64,000 nucleotides of DNA from Erpobdella octoculata (taxonomy: Eukaryota > Annelida > Clitellata > Hirudinida > Erpobdellidae): positions 11,023,274-11,087,273 of the forward strand of contig OZ022239.1 in the NCBI GenBank assembly GCA_963978895.1. Direction: 5' to 3'. Position numbers and translations under genes: made by a program. Below, piece after piece: positions 33,417 to 59,068 of this stretch; within the stretch, counting starts at the first letter, position 1, and each line of letters begins with the position of its first letter. The notes under the pieces were generated by a model. That model had not been told where the DNA came from. It saw only the letters and a program-made list of their open reading frames with translations, and did not search any database.

Positions 33417-34807
33417 CACGACAAAACGTTTACAGAAAAAATGTTCGACAAAATGTTCCCGACAAAACGTTCACGACACAACGTTCACGACAAAATGTTC
33501 ACGACAAAATGAACACCGACAAAACGTTCACAGACAAAATGTTCAACGACAAAATGTTCACGACAAAACGTTCACGACAAAACGTTCACGAAAAATGTTC
33601 ACGCACAAAATGTTCACAGACAAAATGTTCACAGACGAGCTCACAGACAAAATGTTCGACGACAAAACTTTCACGACAAAACGTTCACGACACAACGTTC
33701 ACGACAAAATGTTCACACTGAAAAATAAAAATTTTGTTTTATTATGTCAAGATCGCTTGCAAACTAATTATTAAGTCATTTTTAGTGATGTGTCTATTCA
33801 CCATTTTATTTACCTAAGCAAAGTATATGTGCATGACAGCATGAAACTAATACGTATTGGCAACATCAAATGATCTTCAATTAATAAATAATTGTATGGA
33901 GTTATAGCTATTTGGCTTTTTTCTTTTTCATCCATATTTTGATCCTTGTTATCATCGTTCCATTTATTAACTAGTTAATGCCGGTTTATTGCTTCTGGAT
34001 ACCCTAAATTTTTAGTTTTTAATTGCTAGAGATGTATTTTCAATTCTAGTTGAAAAACGCAAGTAGCTGCATGCTGCTTATTGAATCTTTAACCAAGTCA
34101 CCGTTACGTTAATTAGCTAATTAAAGGAGGCTATATTGCTCTTGGAAGCCGATAACTTCTTAATCGCTAGGCTACAACGATCAGGCTTCTTTCTGACGTT
34201 CACTTAATTAAAATTGAAACATCAAATGAATCTCAATTAATACCTAATTGCATTTCTTTTTCTTTTTAATCGGAGTTAATAAAGATTTCATATTTTGACC
34301 CTTTTAATCATCGTTCCATTTATCAACTAGTTAATGCGGGTTGGTTAATTTTCTCTTGGATACCCTTAACTTTTTAATCTTTAGAATACAGCCATCAAAC
34401 CTTATTTACGTCGTTTGCTTAATTGAAATTGAAATTCAAACGATCTCAAATTAGTAACCAATTGTATTTTCCTATTATAGCCATCTCATTTCATCTGTTT
34501 TTTTTCCTTCTTGCTGAAACAGTTTACAAGTCCTCCGATCCATACTCATCTGGTTGCCGTTTGAGTTAGAGGTATCAAAGAGGAAATTAACATTGCATTT
34601 ACTATTGTTAATGTTTTATTTGCGCTCATTTTGTGAAACACAAAATATTTTATCATTTAAAACTAAACTAAATTTAAAAGTTGCAATCGTGAACATTTTG
34701 TCGTTGAACATTTTGTCGTGAACGTTGTGTCGTGAACGTTTTGTCGTGAGCATTTTGTCGTGAACGTTTTGTCGGGAACATTTTGTCTGTGAACGTTTTG
34801 TCGTGAC
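33417..34807. mobile_element. Foldback-like element with minisatellite TIRs
   Basis: The left arm (33417-33720) is an array of 14-17 bp units ACGACAAAACGTTCAC / ACGACAAAATGTTCAC. The right arm (about 34688-34807) is the same array inverted (GAACGTTTTGTCGTG). The outermost units match each other (CACGACAAAACGTTYAC on both ends). The core of about 950 bp has no ORF but contains a diverged direct duplication of about 180 bp (near 33860-34030 and 34205-34395, both with TCATCGTTCCATTTAT and AACTAGTTAATGC). Architecture resembles foldback elements. No target duplication was identified. Confidence 0.6.
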
Positions 34808-34840
34808 ACCTATTTTGTGTAATCTTGAGGAGCAAACAAA

Positions 34841-35085
34841 ATGTTAAACTTTGCATTTTACTCTTTTGACTATGTCACAACCACAACACAACAGCTACTT
34901 TATTATTGTAGGTCCAACGTATGTTAAACTTTGCATTTTACTCTTTTGACTATGTCACAACCACAACACAACAGCTACTTTATTATTGTAGGTCCAACGT
35001 ATGTTAAACTTTGCATTTTACTCTTTTGACTATGTCACAACCACAACACAACAGCTAGCTACTTTATTATTGTAGGTCCAACGTA
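34841..35085. repeat. 80-bp unit repeated three times
   Basis: The unit starts ATGTTAAACTTTGCATTTTA at 34841, 34921 and 35001. The copies are essentially identical apart from a 4-bp AGCT duplication in the third. Confidence 0.95.
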
Positions 35086-35344
35086 AAACATTGTTGTATT
35101 GGAGTAGTGGAGACAGTGTGGTTACACATTTGAAAGAAAACAATCAACAGTTTATTTCTTCATGTGTTCTATTAATAATGATTATGGATATTGGGCTGCG
35201 ATTAGTTTTGATTAGAATATAACCGGTAGATCAATAGAAGTCGCAGTAAAAAAAACAAACAATATTGAGAAACTCAGAATAACAATTGTGACAAAAATAA
35301 CCTTTTTTAAAAGAATTGAAAAGTAAACAATAAAAAATATTATT

Positions 35345-38166
35345 TTATGACTCATTTAGCTGCTCCTGAGTCTTTTCCCTTTCACAATATCTTGCAACAC
35401 CTGTGAATATCAATAGAGGTATAATTGTAACAGCTAAACTAACAAAAATTAATTCTTTAAAATAAATCCAAATTTGTAAAATAATTAAAAACAAACAAGA
35501 AAAAAATGAATAAAATATAAAACAACCATTAAAAATGATGTTCATCATTTGAGCTGCATGTGACGTTTCAATGGCATCGTAGAATGATTTCCCTTCATCA
35601 CATAAACGAGCTGTGCAATGCAAATCATTCGGTTTATTTAATGCAAACTATTTTCATTTCATTCTTGGTATTAATAAGTAAAATAAGAGAAAATATAATT
35701 TCGGGCAGGAAAGCATACTGAAGGTAATCATTAATATAAGATTTTGCTTCCATGTTAATCAATCACAAATGCAATGCATACTCACTCGTGTGATCATGTT
35801 GTCAATAAATAATAATAAATACACGAAACTAACCGATCTGTTGATCGAGTGGTATCGACCCGAGAAAATCAACGGACAATTCATCACAGACTTCTTTTGT
35901 TGCACCAGAGGGTCCAAATATGGGAGTTTTTGCCTGATACAAATTAATAATAAACTTGAAATAAATATATAAGCACTTAATAAACAAACCGACCAGCAAC
36001 ATTAAAATTTTTTACATGCCATTATAAAACTAAGATTTGTTCAAGGCAAGCCAAATTACCCACCATAAGTTATATTTTATTTTTGTATCATAATATTACA
36101 AAAGTATTTAAAATTTTACTACTTAATTAAAAAAAATATTGATTGCAAATAATAAATAATGAACACCTAGTTAACTATAAATTGTAAAAAAATTCAAATG
36201 TAATTTATGTAACTCTATAAATAATCACAAAAACATAATAATGAATTGTTGAACACATAAAATTACGATGAACTTACGTTGCACTTCGGACAGCAGAAAT
36301 CAGACATGTTTTCAACCACCCCAATGATTTTAATGTTTTTCGTACGACAAAATGTTATTGATCTCCTGAGAGCATTCACTGCAAATTCCTACAAAACAAT
36401 TGGCAAAAAACATATTATTTTATTGTAAAATATTGCAATAAATAAATGACATGAGAAAAGCCTTTTCAAAAACACAGAATACACAAATCTATAAAAAAAA
36501 TCAAGACATTCCTAAATAAACATTATTTATTCTATGTAAGGCAGCAATTACATAAAAAATAATATCAATCATCATCATCCATAAGAACAACTAATTTCTA
36601 AAATAATAACAAACATGAGGAGTAGTAACAAGTAGAGCCCCATCAAATCCAACAGTATTGTGCAGATAGTTGTAAATAGCAAAATGTTCATCGGAAGTAC
36701 CAGGGGGCGTATCAACAACCAGATAATCAAGGTCTCCCCATACAACTTTTTTCAAAAAGTCTTTTATTAAGCCTGTAATTTAAAAAATTGTTTATAATAT
36801 TTTCATCTTTAAATGATGTCTAGTGCCAGAACTATGAAAATGGTTGCAATACATTTTCAAAATATGATAAAAGGTAAAACAAGCAATTATTTGAACCAGT
36901 AAATAATTGATAATTATAACACTAATCAGCAACTAATCATTTTCCTTCTGTTCAGCTGTGTACAACACACTTGAAATAAAATTTAAAATTAAAACAATAA
37001 ATTTTAATGAGACATAAAAAAAATGATTAAATAAAGATTTAAGCAAAATAAAATAAGTTGAACAATCAAGTGCAGACATAAAATTTAATTTTACTTGTTT
37101 TTTTTGGACCTCTCCAGATGGCAGCAAAATCAGGACCTGGGAAAACAAACCCTGGTGATATGACACCGAGATTTTCTTCTGCAAACTATAAAATACTTCT
37201 ATTAATAGAAATATTATTGAATACATATAACAAATTCTTTAAAAATTATAAAATAAAAAGCACAAGGCAATGCAAACGTACAAAACACTTCTATTTTAGA
37301 TAGACAAAATTACAATCACAATTTAAAAAAATAACTTACAACAGGACTCAACCCTTCAGCATGTTGATGAATCTGAAATAAATAGATAAATTCAATGAAA
37401 ACATATCACATGTCGACAGTCCCCAATTATTTTTTCATCCACTTAAATCTAAATACTTGGAGGAAACAATTAGTAATCAAAAACATCAATTTATTCAGCA
37501 GATTATAAACAATAGCAAATTATTAAAATAAGGCTGCCTTACTGATGATGAAAAAATTATAAATAATAAAATAAAATTACAGACAGTAAAAATAAACATG
37601 AAAATTTAACCGAATGTCCTTCCAAACCCATCATAACAGGAAGAGTTGGCCCAGTAATGTCCGTGTCTAAAAGGCATATCTAAAATAATAATAAAAAATC
37701 CTTAATGAAATATGTAAATAATTATCTATTTAATAGCTTTTAATTTTATATATTTATTTCAAAATGAATGAATTTATGCAAAATCATTTTTAATTATTTC
37801 CAATACAACTGATGCATACGTTCATTTCTTGATTCCTTGCAAGTGCTCGGCCTAGCTGAACAGTGACAGTGGATTTTCCAACTCCTCCTTTGCAGGACAT
37901 GACAGCAATTTTGTGCTTTATTGATGACAGAGAACATTTGATCAGTTCAATATCTGACCAAGTATGAAAACAGTTCTTATTATAGTAAATAATATATATG
38001 GATAATATTACACAGTCCATAATTATCTCAGCCGAAATGTCGTTATATATTAGCTTCCAACCTGGATCAATCACATTTTTGTCTGCAGAAGCACACAATT
38101 TCTGATTTGGACAACCTTGACATAATGAAGTTTTACCAGCAAGATCGCTCTCTGTTCCAGGACAAG
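35345..38166 (-). CDS. NUBP1: Cytosolic Fe-S scaffold ATPase NUBP1/NBP35
   Basis: P-loop ATPase that assembles 4Fe-4S clusters for cytosolic and nuclear proteins, working with a Cfd1/NUBP2 partner. Ten exons join in phase: 38166-38062, 37953-37820, 37679-37611, 37372-37340, 37185-37095, 36772-36615, 36388-36278, 35933-35834, 35610-35527 and 35400-35345. The N-terminal cluster motif C-x13-C-x2-C-x5-C is intact (ACPGTESD...[11 protein letters not shown]), which separates NUBP1 from NUBP2. Walker A is [20 protein letters not shown] and the C-terminal CPKC pair are present. The tail [16 protein letters not shown] matches the end of the family. The first coding exon, only a few residues, was not found; a good donor at about 39815 (minus) gives the right phase but no in-frame Met. 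The final intron (35526-35401, 126 bp) has no in-frame stop. Confidence 0.93.
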
Positions 38167-38824
38167 CTTATAAACAAAAATTTTTAAAATTTAATTATGA
38201 TACATATTTTTATTACAAACTCACTAAATAAATTAGCTTAGCTAGTAGTTAGCTAGTTTTATTTATAAGTTTAGTTATGTTATAAACAAAACGTTAATAC
38301 TATTACCACGGCGGTAGGCGATCTTTCATTCGCTATATCTATATCTTTATTAATTTTATTTTTTTTACACTATGTGGTATATTCAAAGTCAGAATTTGTA
38401 CCTTTATTTAAAAATGTTAGTTAAATTAAAAAAAAATATTTTGAAATTTGTATGCGACTACCTAGGATAGGGTTAGGGATAGGATTAGGGTTTAATTTTA
38501 ATACGGGACTGCCGATTTTACCGATTGCAATCACGCGAACCGCCGGGGCAATAGCAGCGATTTAAGACCTCTTCTAAACAAAACATAAAAACTACCGCTT
38601 GGAATAGTATTTTCCATATCAATAGCCAAGAACTCAATAAAAAAAACTAAACTTTAGCTGCTAAACCGTAAGCTAAAAGTATGAACTAGTATAATAAACT
38701 ATAAAGTAAAATTAGTAAGAACATCAGCCAACAGGGGGGACGATAATGAAGAATTATGCAGTTGTCGTAAACAAAGAAACATCATCCTGGTAATAAGTAT
38801 GAAAAGTTAAATTAAGGTTTTATT
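38167..38824. other. Between NUBP1 exon and Helitron; no gene seen
   Basis: AT-rich. It contains a few AGGGTTAGGGATAGGATTAG-like bases near 38467 and GC-rich CACGCGAACCGCCGGGGC near 38532. It probably forms part of NUBP1 intron 1. Confidence 0.4.
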
Positions 38825-39215
38825 TAATCGTAATAAAATTTTCACACAACCTTGAGAGTCAATAGGAAAAGGTTTTTGTAAAAAAAATAAAGATCGGTCA
38901 CAAAATGAGCGGGAGAGGGAGATCGAGAGAAAGAGAGGAAACGCGAGCGGGAGAACGAACGTGAAAGGGAACTGGAGAATGAGCAGAAACGGAAACGGAA
39001 AAGCAACCAAGAGTGAAAGAGCGAGCTAAAAAAAGTAAACGACCGGGAACGGGAGAGCAAGCGCGATCGGGAAAGCAACCGGAAACGGAAAAGGGACAGG
39101 GAACGGGAGAGCAAGCGGGAACGGAAAGCGACCAAGTGCGGGATGAAAAAGGGAGCGAGAGAAAAACGATAGAAAAACCTCTAATAACCCATGGCCACGC
39201 CGGGTACCCCGCTAA
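38825..39215 (+). mobile_element. Helitron-like family A copy ending CTAA
   Basis: CGTAATAAAATTTTCACACA, CCTTGAGAGTCAATAGG, GGTCACAAAATGAGCGGGAG and a minisatellite of GGGAACGGGAGAGCAAG type. It ends in a degraded hairpin (CCCATGGCCACGCCGGG), TACCCCG and CTAA|T. The 5' end before 38825 is unclear. Confidence 0.7.
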
Positions 39216-40498
39216 TTTACTTATATTTTTCACCCAAAATTGCTTAGCTTTATTTTAATAAAACCATGTGTTATATTAATTAATCCATTTCAAAATTAGA
39301 CCTCCAACTCCAATGCCATAGTGCAATGGCATTCACCTATAGGTCAGTCTCTGGTTCATCGTATCCCGAAAAACAACACCAGAACTTACTTAAAAGCTTC
39401 TCAATCCATTAAAGAGTGTTTTTAGTTTTTACTGTTCCGAGAAAAAGTGAAAAACTTTATTAACACCTAACTACTGTCCAATATTATTTATAATATTTTT
39501 TAATGCCATACCTACATCTTGGTAAAATAATTAAGAGCATCAAAGACATAAAGAAAAGCTGAGCATATTTTTTTTAACGACTACGCCAGCCATTCAAACT
39601 TAGCCAAAAGACCATTCTTACTCTGACGGTATTTATTTTATAGACTTTTTATCATCCAAAAATAATTTTCAAACAATTGGTAGCCGCCAAATTATAAAAT
39701 TATTGATGATTTTTAAAAAACGAAGATTTTTAGGGTTCACTTGTTATCTTTCTAAACTTACCACGTTTAAAAAAATATGTTCATTTTAAGCCTGCAGCAA
39801 GGCCAATAACTTACCTGGAGATACAATTGATTCTACATTATGAATATATATATACGGCCTTTTTTAAATGCCGTAATTGCATCGCCGATTTGTTTACTTT
39901 GCAGTGATTGGTCAAAACTTTCGCGCTTCTACAGATGCAGCAGCAAAAACATCTATTTTGATAATATTCTTAAAATAGCAGCAAGCTTATTTTTGGTTCT
40001 CGTTGATCGGCTGTCTGAAGTCAGCAAATCTAAAATTTATTTACAATTATTTCTATAATTCACATTTATCCGCTCTGAACGGTCGTGAATAAAATTATGA
40101 AAAACTAAAAAAAAAATGAAAAAAAGAATCACACAGGCATGCGCACACACATCTTCACATCTCATCCACCTTGCACGCGCAACACTCTTTTTCTCTGCAA
40201 ATCAGCAGCGGCCTCTACATATACTGAATCTTCCCGGGATGAATGTTTTCTTTTTGAATTGTCCTTCGACGGAAGCCTTTCCAGAGGTCGTGTTGATCTG
40301 CTTATGATATTGTGATTGTTGTTTTGATCCTAATGTTTTTTTTTCTGGATCAAATGCGACGTGGAATAAATATCTCTCAGGTTACTATCGCTCCATGCCA
40401 ACTGAATGTCACAGCACGAAACGATTTGGAGATTATTGCTGCTAAAAATAAATATTATTAAATAACGTTTATTTTTCAAATAAAATTATAAAATAAAA
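39216..40498. other. Region between NUBP1 and the SLC7 gene
   Basis: The two genes are divergently transcribed, so promoters of both should lie here. A degenerate tRNA-like block (39310-39370, box-B-like GGTTCATCGTATCC) is present. No defined promoter motif can be claimed. Confidence 0.4.
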
Positions 40499-55667
<15,169 letters not shown>

Positions 55668-56295
55668 TTTGCTAAATTGTGTTGTTTTGTCGTTGTAATG
55701 CAGTAATTTCAGTATGTTTTGTTGTATCGTAGTTGCTTTACCGTAATTTGGTACTGAGTTGTCTCAACCTTAGACATTTCAAACTGTTTGTAAATAAGTT
55801 GTCGTTTTAGTGACTGAGTCATGTCAGGGTATACGGAAGAAGAAAGAAACTTGCGTTAAATTTATGATTGCTTAATGCTACGATTGTCAGTCTTATTTAT
55901 AATTGTATGTTGTTAATGTATAGCTCTTAGATGATCACTTATATAGCGTATTTGTTGTTTTTAGAATTTTGTAACTGTTACTGTAGGTAATGATGCTAAT
56001 GTTAGTTGGGGTATTAATAATAATTATTATATTTTATTATATTATATTGAATTGTTTTAAAAAAAATTAAGTAGGAAAAATATTTTTGTAAAGAGCTGTT
56101 TTACGTTTTTACGAATATTGTGCATTTTAGGATTTCAGAAGTGTGATATCAGTGATTGATTTGGAAATACTCATTTGTTTCATTTGCTGCAAGCAAAAAA
56201 AGAGAGCCGAAGTTTGAGATTTTAAGACCACACCTGAGCCTAAGATCAAATTGATTATAATAATAATAATATCATATCAACATACATAATTTCCT
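55668..56295. other. SLC7 3' flank, no gene seen
   Basis: Probable 3' UTR followed by AT-rich DNA. No repeats with defined ends until the TATG array. Confidence 0.4.
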
Positions 56296-56452
56296 GTCTG
56301 TATGTCTGTCTGTATGTATGTATGTATGTATGTATGTATGTATGTATGTATGTATGTATGTATGTATGTATGTATGTATGTATGTATGTATGTATGTATG
56401 TATGTATGTATGTATGTATGTATGTATGTATGTATGTATGTATGTATGTATG

Positions 56453-56483
<31 letters not shown>

Positions 56484-56960
56484 GTATGTATGTATGTATG
56501 TATGTATGTATGTATGTATGTATGTATGTATGTATGTATGTATGTATGTATGTATGTATGTATGTATGTATGTATGTATGTATGTATGTATGTATGTATG
56601 TATGTATGTATGTATGTATGTATGTATGTATGTATGTATGTATGTATGTATGTATGTATGTATGTATGTATGTATGTATGTATGTATGTATGTATGCATG
56701 CATGCATGTATGCATTCATGTATGCATGTATGAATGTATGCATGTATGCATGTGTGGTATATATCTATGTATGTTAGCAATTTTGCATAAAGTGGCGGCC
56801 GCGGTGGTCAGCAGTTACTAAAATTAGTGCACGCAGGCGTAAAGAGTTATTACGCAGTTGTACACTGTCAGTCCTAAAGATCAAAAGAGGTGGCGGTGCA
56901 ATCGAAAAATAATATATAAGGAGATTTAAAAAATCCGTCATTTTGACGGCCTATTTCTAG
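56296..56960 (+). mobile_element. Helitron-like family C with long TATG array
   Basis: A (TATG)n array of about 450 bp (56303-56750) is followed by 200 bp of unique DNA. Then comes a perfect-stem hairpin CCGTCA-TTT-TGACGG at 56936-56950, CCTATTT and CTAG|T at 56957-56960. The terminal hairpin matches the copy at 25358. The 5' TC end is not defined. Confidence 0.75.
56303..56750. repeat. (TATG)n microsatellite, about 450 bp
   Basis: Nearly perfect; it decays into TGCATGCATG and related units at 56690-56750. All frames across it are artefacts. Confidence 0.95.
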
Positions 56961-56974
56961 TTAAATAAATAATT

Positions 56975-57275
56975 CGCTGGACGGCGCGGGTAGTGTATGG
57001 GTAAGGCGTTTGCTTGTCAGCCTAATGGTCGGCGGTTCAAATCTAACCGACGTCACCAGCGTCAGTAGGGTGTGGAGAGACAGGAACCTTAAACGACTGC
57101 CTCTAGCTGTTGAAATGGTTGCACACAGCCAAATGTGTTTCAGCTATATAAGGGAAAATGCAGCCAGGTCTCTTCCAACAATGAGCAGACCTGAGCAGTA
57201 GGTATAGCAAAGGCAGCCGAAGTGGTGCCAGTTGATATCATGTTTGCACCTTTAATTAATAATAATAAATACAGA
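56975..57275 (+). repeat. tRNA-derived SINE
   Basis: GGTAGTGTATGGGTAAGGCG (box A-like) and GGCGGTTCAAATCTAACCGA (box B, GGTTCAAATC) are about 35 bp apart. A tRNA-unrelated body of about 200 bp follows, ending in AATTAATAATAATAAATA. It inserted 15 bp after the CTAG end of the family C element. Confidence 0.75.
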
Positions 57276-57751
57276 TTGAGGAAACTGAACAGTTGTATTT
57301 TTTTGTATTAACTTGATGCGGCCCGGCTCAGCCTCACTCAGATTCTAACTATGCGGCCCTCAGGCAAATTGAGTTTGAGACCACTGCATTCAAACAAGTG
57401 AAAGTTAATTTAAAAAATTAAAAACATGTTTTTAAGAGAGTTATAAAACTTCATAGCGACACCATATTGTAAAAATATTACCCCGGCTAATAGTAAACAA
57501 AAAATGTTTATAGTTACTATGACGAAGAAGTTTTTGTCGTCATTTTATCAATTTGCTTCTTTAATTTATTTTTTTTTCATAATTTTTATTCTTATATTTT
57601 TTTTAAATTAAACTATATGTTTTTTAATGGGTGTGTTTTATAATGATTTTCCAAACTTTAAAACGTCCGCGGACATCCCACGGACATCCGGACACGTAAA
57701 AGTTAATAAGAGCAATAAAAATAAAAGTAATAAAAAAACATTATTGACTAT
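57276..57751. other. Intergenic, nothing supported
   Basis: AT-rich. GATGCGGCCCGGCTCAGCCT near 57315 and ATTGAGTTTGAGACCACTGC resemble a hAT-MITE edge without a partner. Confidence 0.35.
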
Positions 57752-58196
57752 CACCGGCGGATCCAGGAAGTTTGAGTGGGGAGGAGCGAATTTTTATGAA
57801 AACCGATTTATGGATTGTTATCACAAGCTGAAATATCTATTAAAACACTTTTTGTTAGATTCAATTTTTATTACTATTGCATAAAAGATTAATTAATAAA
57901 ATTACGTGTCCAACCAGAACTAAACTATAAATTTCTATATTCATGTCACACTAAAAATAGTAAAATTGAAAAAAAGTATCTTTTAAAAAGTCACTTAGAA
58001 AAATTTAATGCATGGTTGACATACCAACCGCATTTAAATGACACTTTAAAAACTTTTCTTGAGGTTGTTGATTAAAAGATTAAAATTTAAAATTGTTGCC
58101 TTTAGTGTTACTTATTACTAACCTAAAAAATAATTTTATTGCAAAGTGGTGGGGGGGCGGCGGTCGCCCCCACCGCTCCCCCTGGATCCGTCAATG
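57752..58196. mobile_element. hAT MITE (445 bp) with 8-bp TSD
   Basis: The ends are CACCGGCGGATCCAGGAAGT and, reversed, CATTGACGGATCCAGGGGGA, variants of a CAGTGGCGGATCCAGG terminus. The flanks are TTGACTAT (57744-57751) and CTGACTAT (58197-58204), one mismatch. No coding content. Confidence 0.8.
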
Positions 58197-58272
58197 CTGA
58201 CTATGCCAGCGTCATGGTTTGGAAACTTCCTATCAACAGTTATAGGCAGTTATAGCTTAAACTTTGACTTCT

Positions 58273-58510
58273 AGACCCAAACCGTAAATACGGAGCGGAA
58301 CAGCGAGCGGAAACGGGAACAGGAAAGCAAGCAGGAATGAAAAAACAACCGAGAGCGAGAAAGAGCGAGCGGGAAAGGAAAAGCAGCCGGAAACGGGAGA
58401 GCAAGCGGAAGCGGAAAGCGGGGGAGCAATCGGGAAAAAAAACGGGAACTAGAGATAAAAACGATAGAAAAACTTCTAAAAACCCCGGGCAACGCCGGGT
58501 ACCCCGCTAG
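58273..58510 (+). mobile_element. Helitron-like family A copy
   Basis: Minisatellite (GGGAAAGGAAAAGCAGCCGG type), AGAAAAACTTCTAAAAACCC, hairpin CCCGG-x6-CCGGG, TACCCCG, CTAG|T. The 5' half is missing. Confidence 0.75.
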
Positions 58511-59068
58511 TAGACTTATAAGTCTATGGTACCTGGTACCCACCAAAAAGGGTGTTATAACAAATCTAACGTTATAAACTTTGCAATCCTAATAATATTT
58601 TACAGGTTAGCAAAATTTTAGAATTAGATAAAGCTAAGAATTTAGATGACTTCATTAGGGTAATAAAAGCGCTTCACTACTTTTTCCATAGTTCAACGTT
58701 CCCGTTTTAAACATTCGCGGAGAGGAACATAAAATATAATAGAAAACCGAGGGAGGGCTGCTGCTTGACGTGCGTTAGCATGTTTATTGCAAATTTGCAA
58801 AAGTTTTATAAGTAGTTATCAAACTCTAAAAAATTGTTTAGTAGAGTTAATTTTTATGACGTGGTTGGTTAAGCGATCGATCGGCATCAACGTCAGCGCA
58901 CCTCACCAACCAACGATAAGCCTCATCTTGCCGTGTGTTAGTGTTGTTAACCAACCGTGTTCGTGTCAGTTAACATACCCATGAGCTGTGGTTGGTAACT
59001 AAAAATTGTGGACTCAGCTCTTCTTTTCTTATTTTAAAAATACGTCAAGTCTCAAAAAGTACTTCATC
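58511..59068. promoter_or_regulatory. Upstream region of the GALNT gene
   Basis: About 560 bp between the last repeat and the GALNT start. It should contain that gene's promoter and 5' UTR, but I see no recognisable core element, so this is by position only. Confidence 0.3.

Noticed and set aside
33376..33774. Frame of 132 codons with Lys-Cys-Ser-Arg-Gln repeats
   Set aside because: Product of the ACGACAAAACGTTCAC minisatellite.
35345..35623. A separate two-helix membrane protein on the minus strand
   Set aside because: The N-terminal and C-terminal parts match the end of NUBP1, and the hydrophobic middle is a 126-bp intron with GT...AG ends and correct phase.
38461..38490. Telomeric TTAGGG repeats
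   Set aside because: Only a few degenerate units; not an array.
39808..39850. First coding exon of NUBP1 (excellent CAG|GTAAGT donor, correct phase)
   Set aside because: The frame that joins correctly has no in-frame ATG before a stop; the visible ATG is followed at once by TAG.
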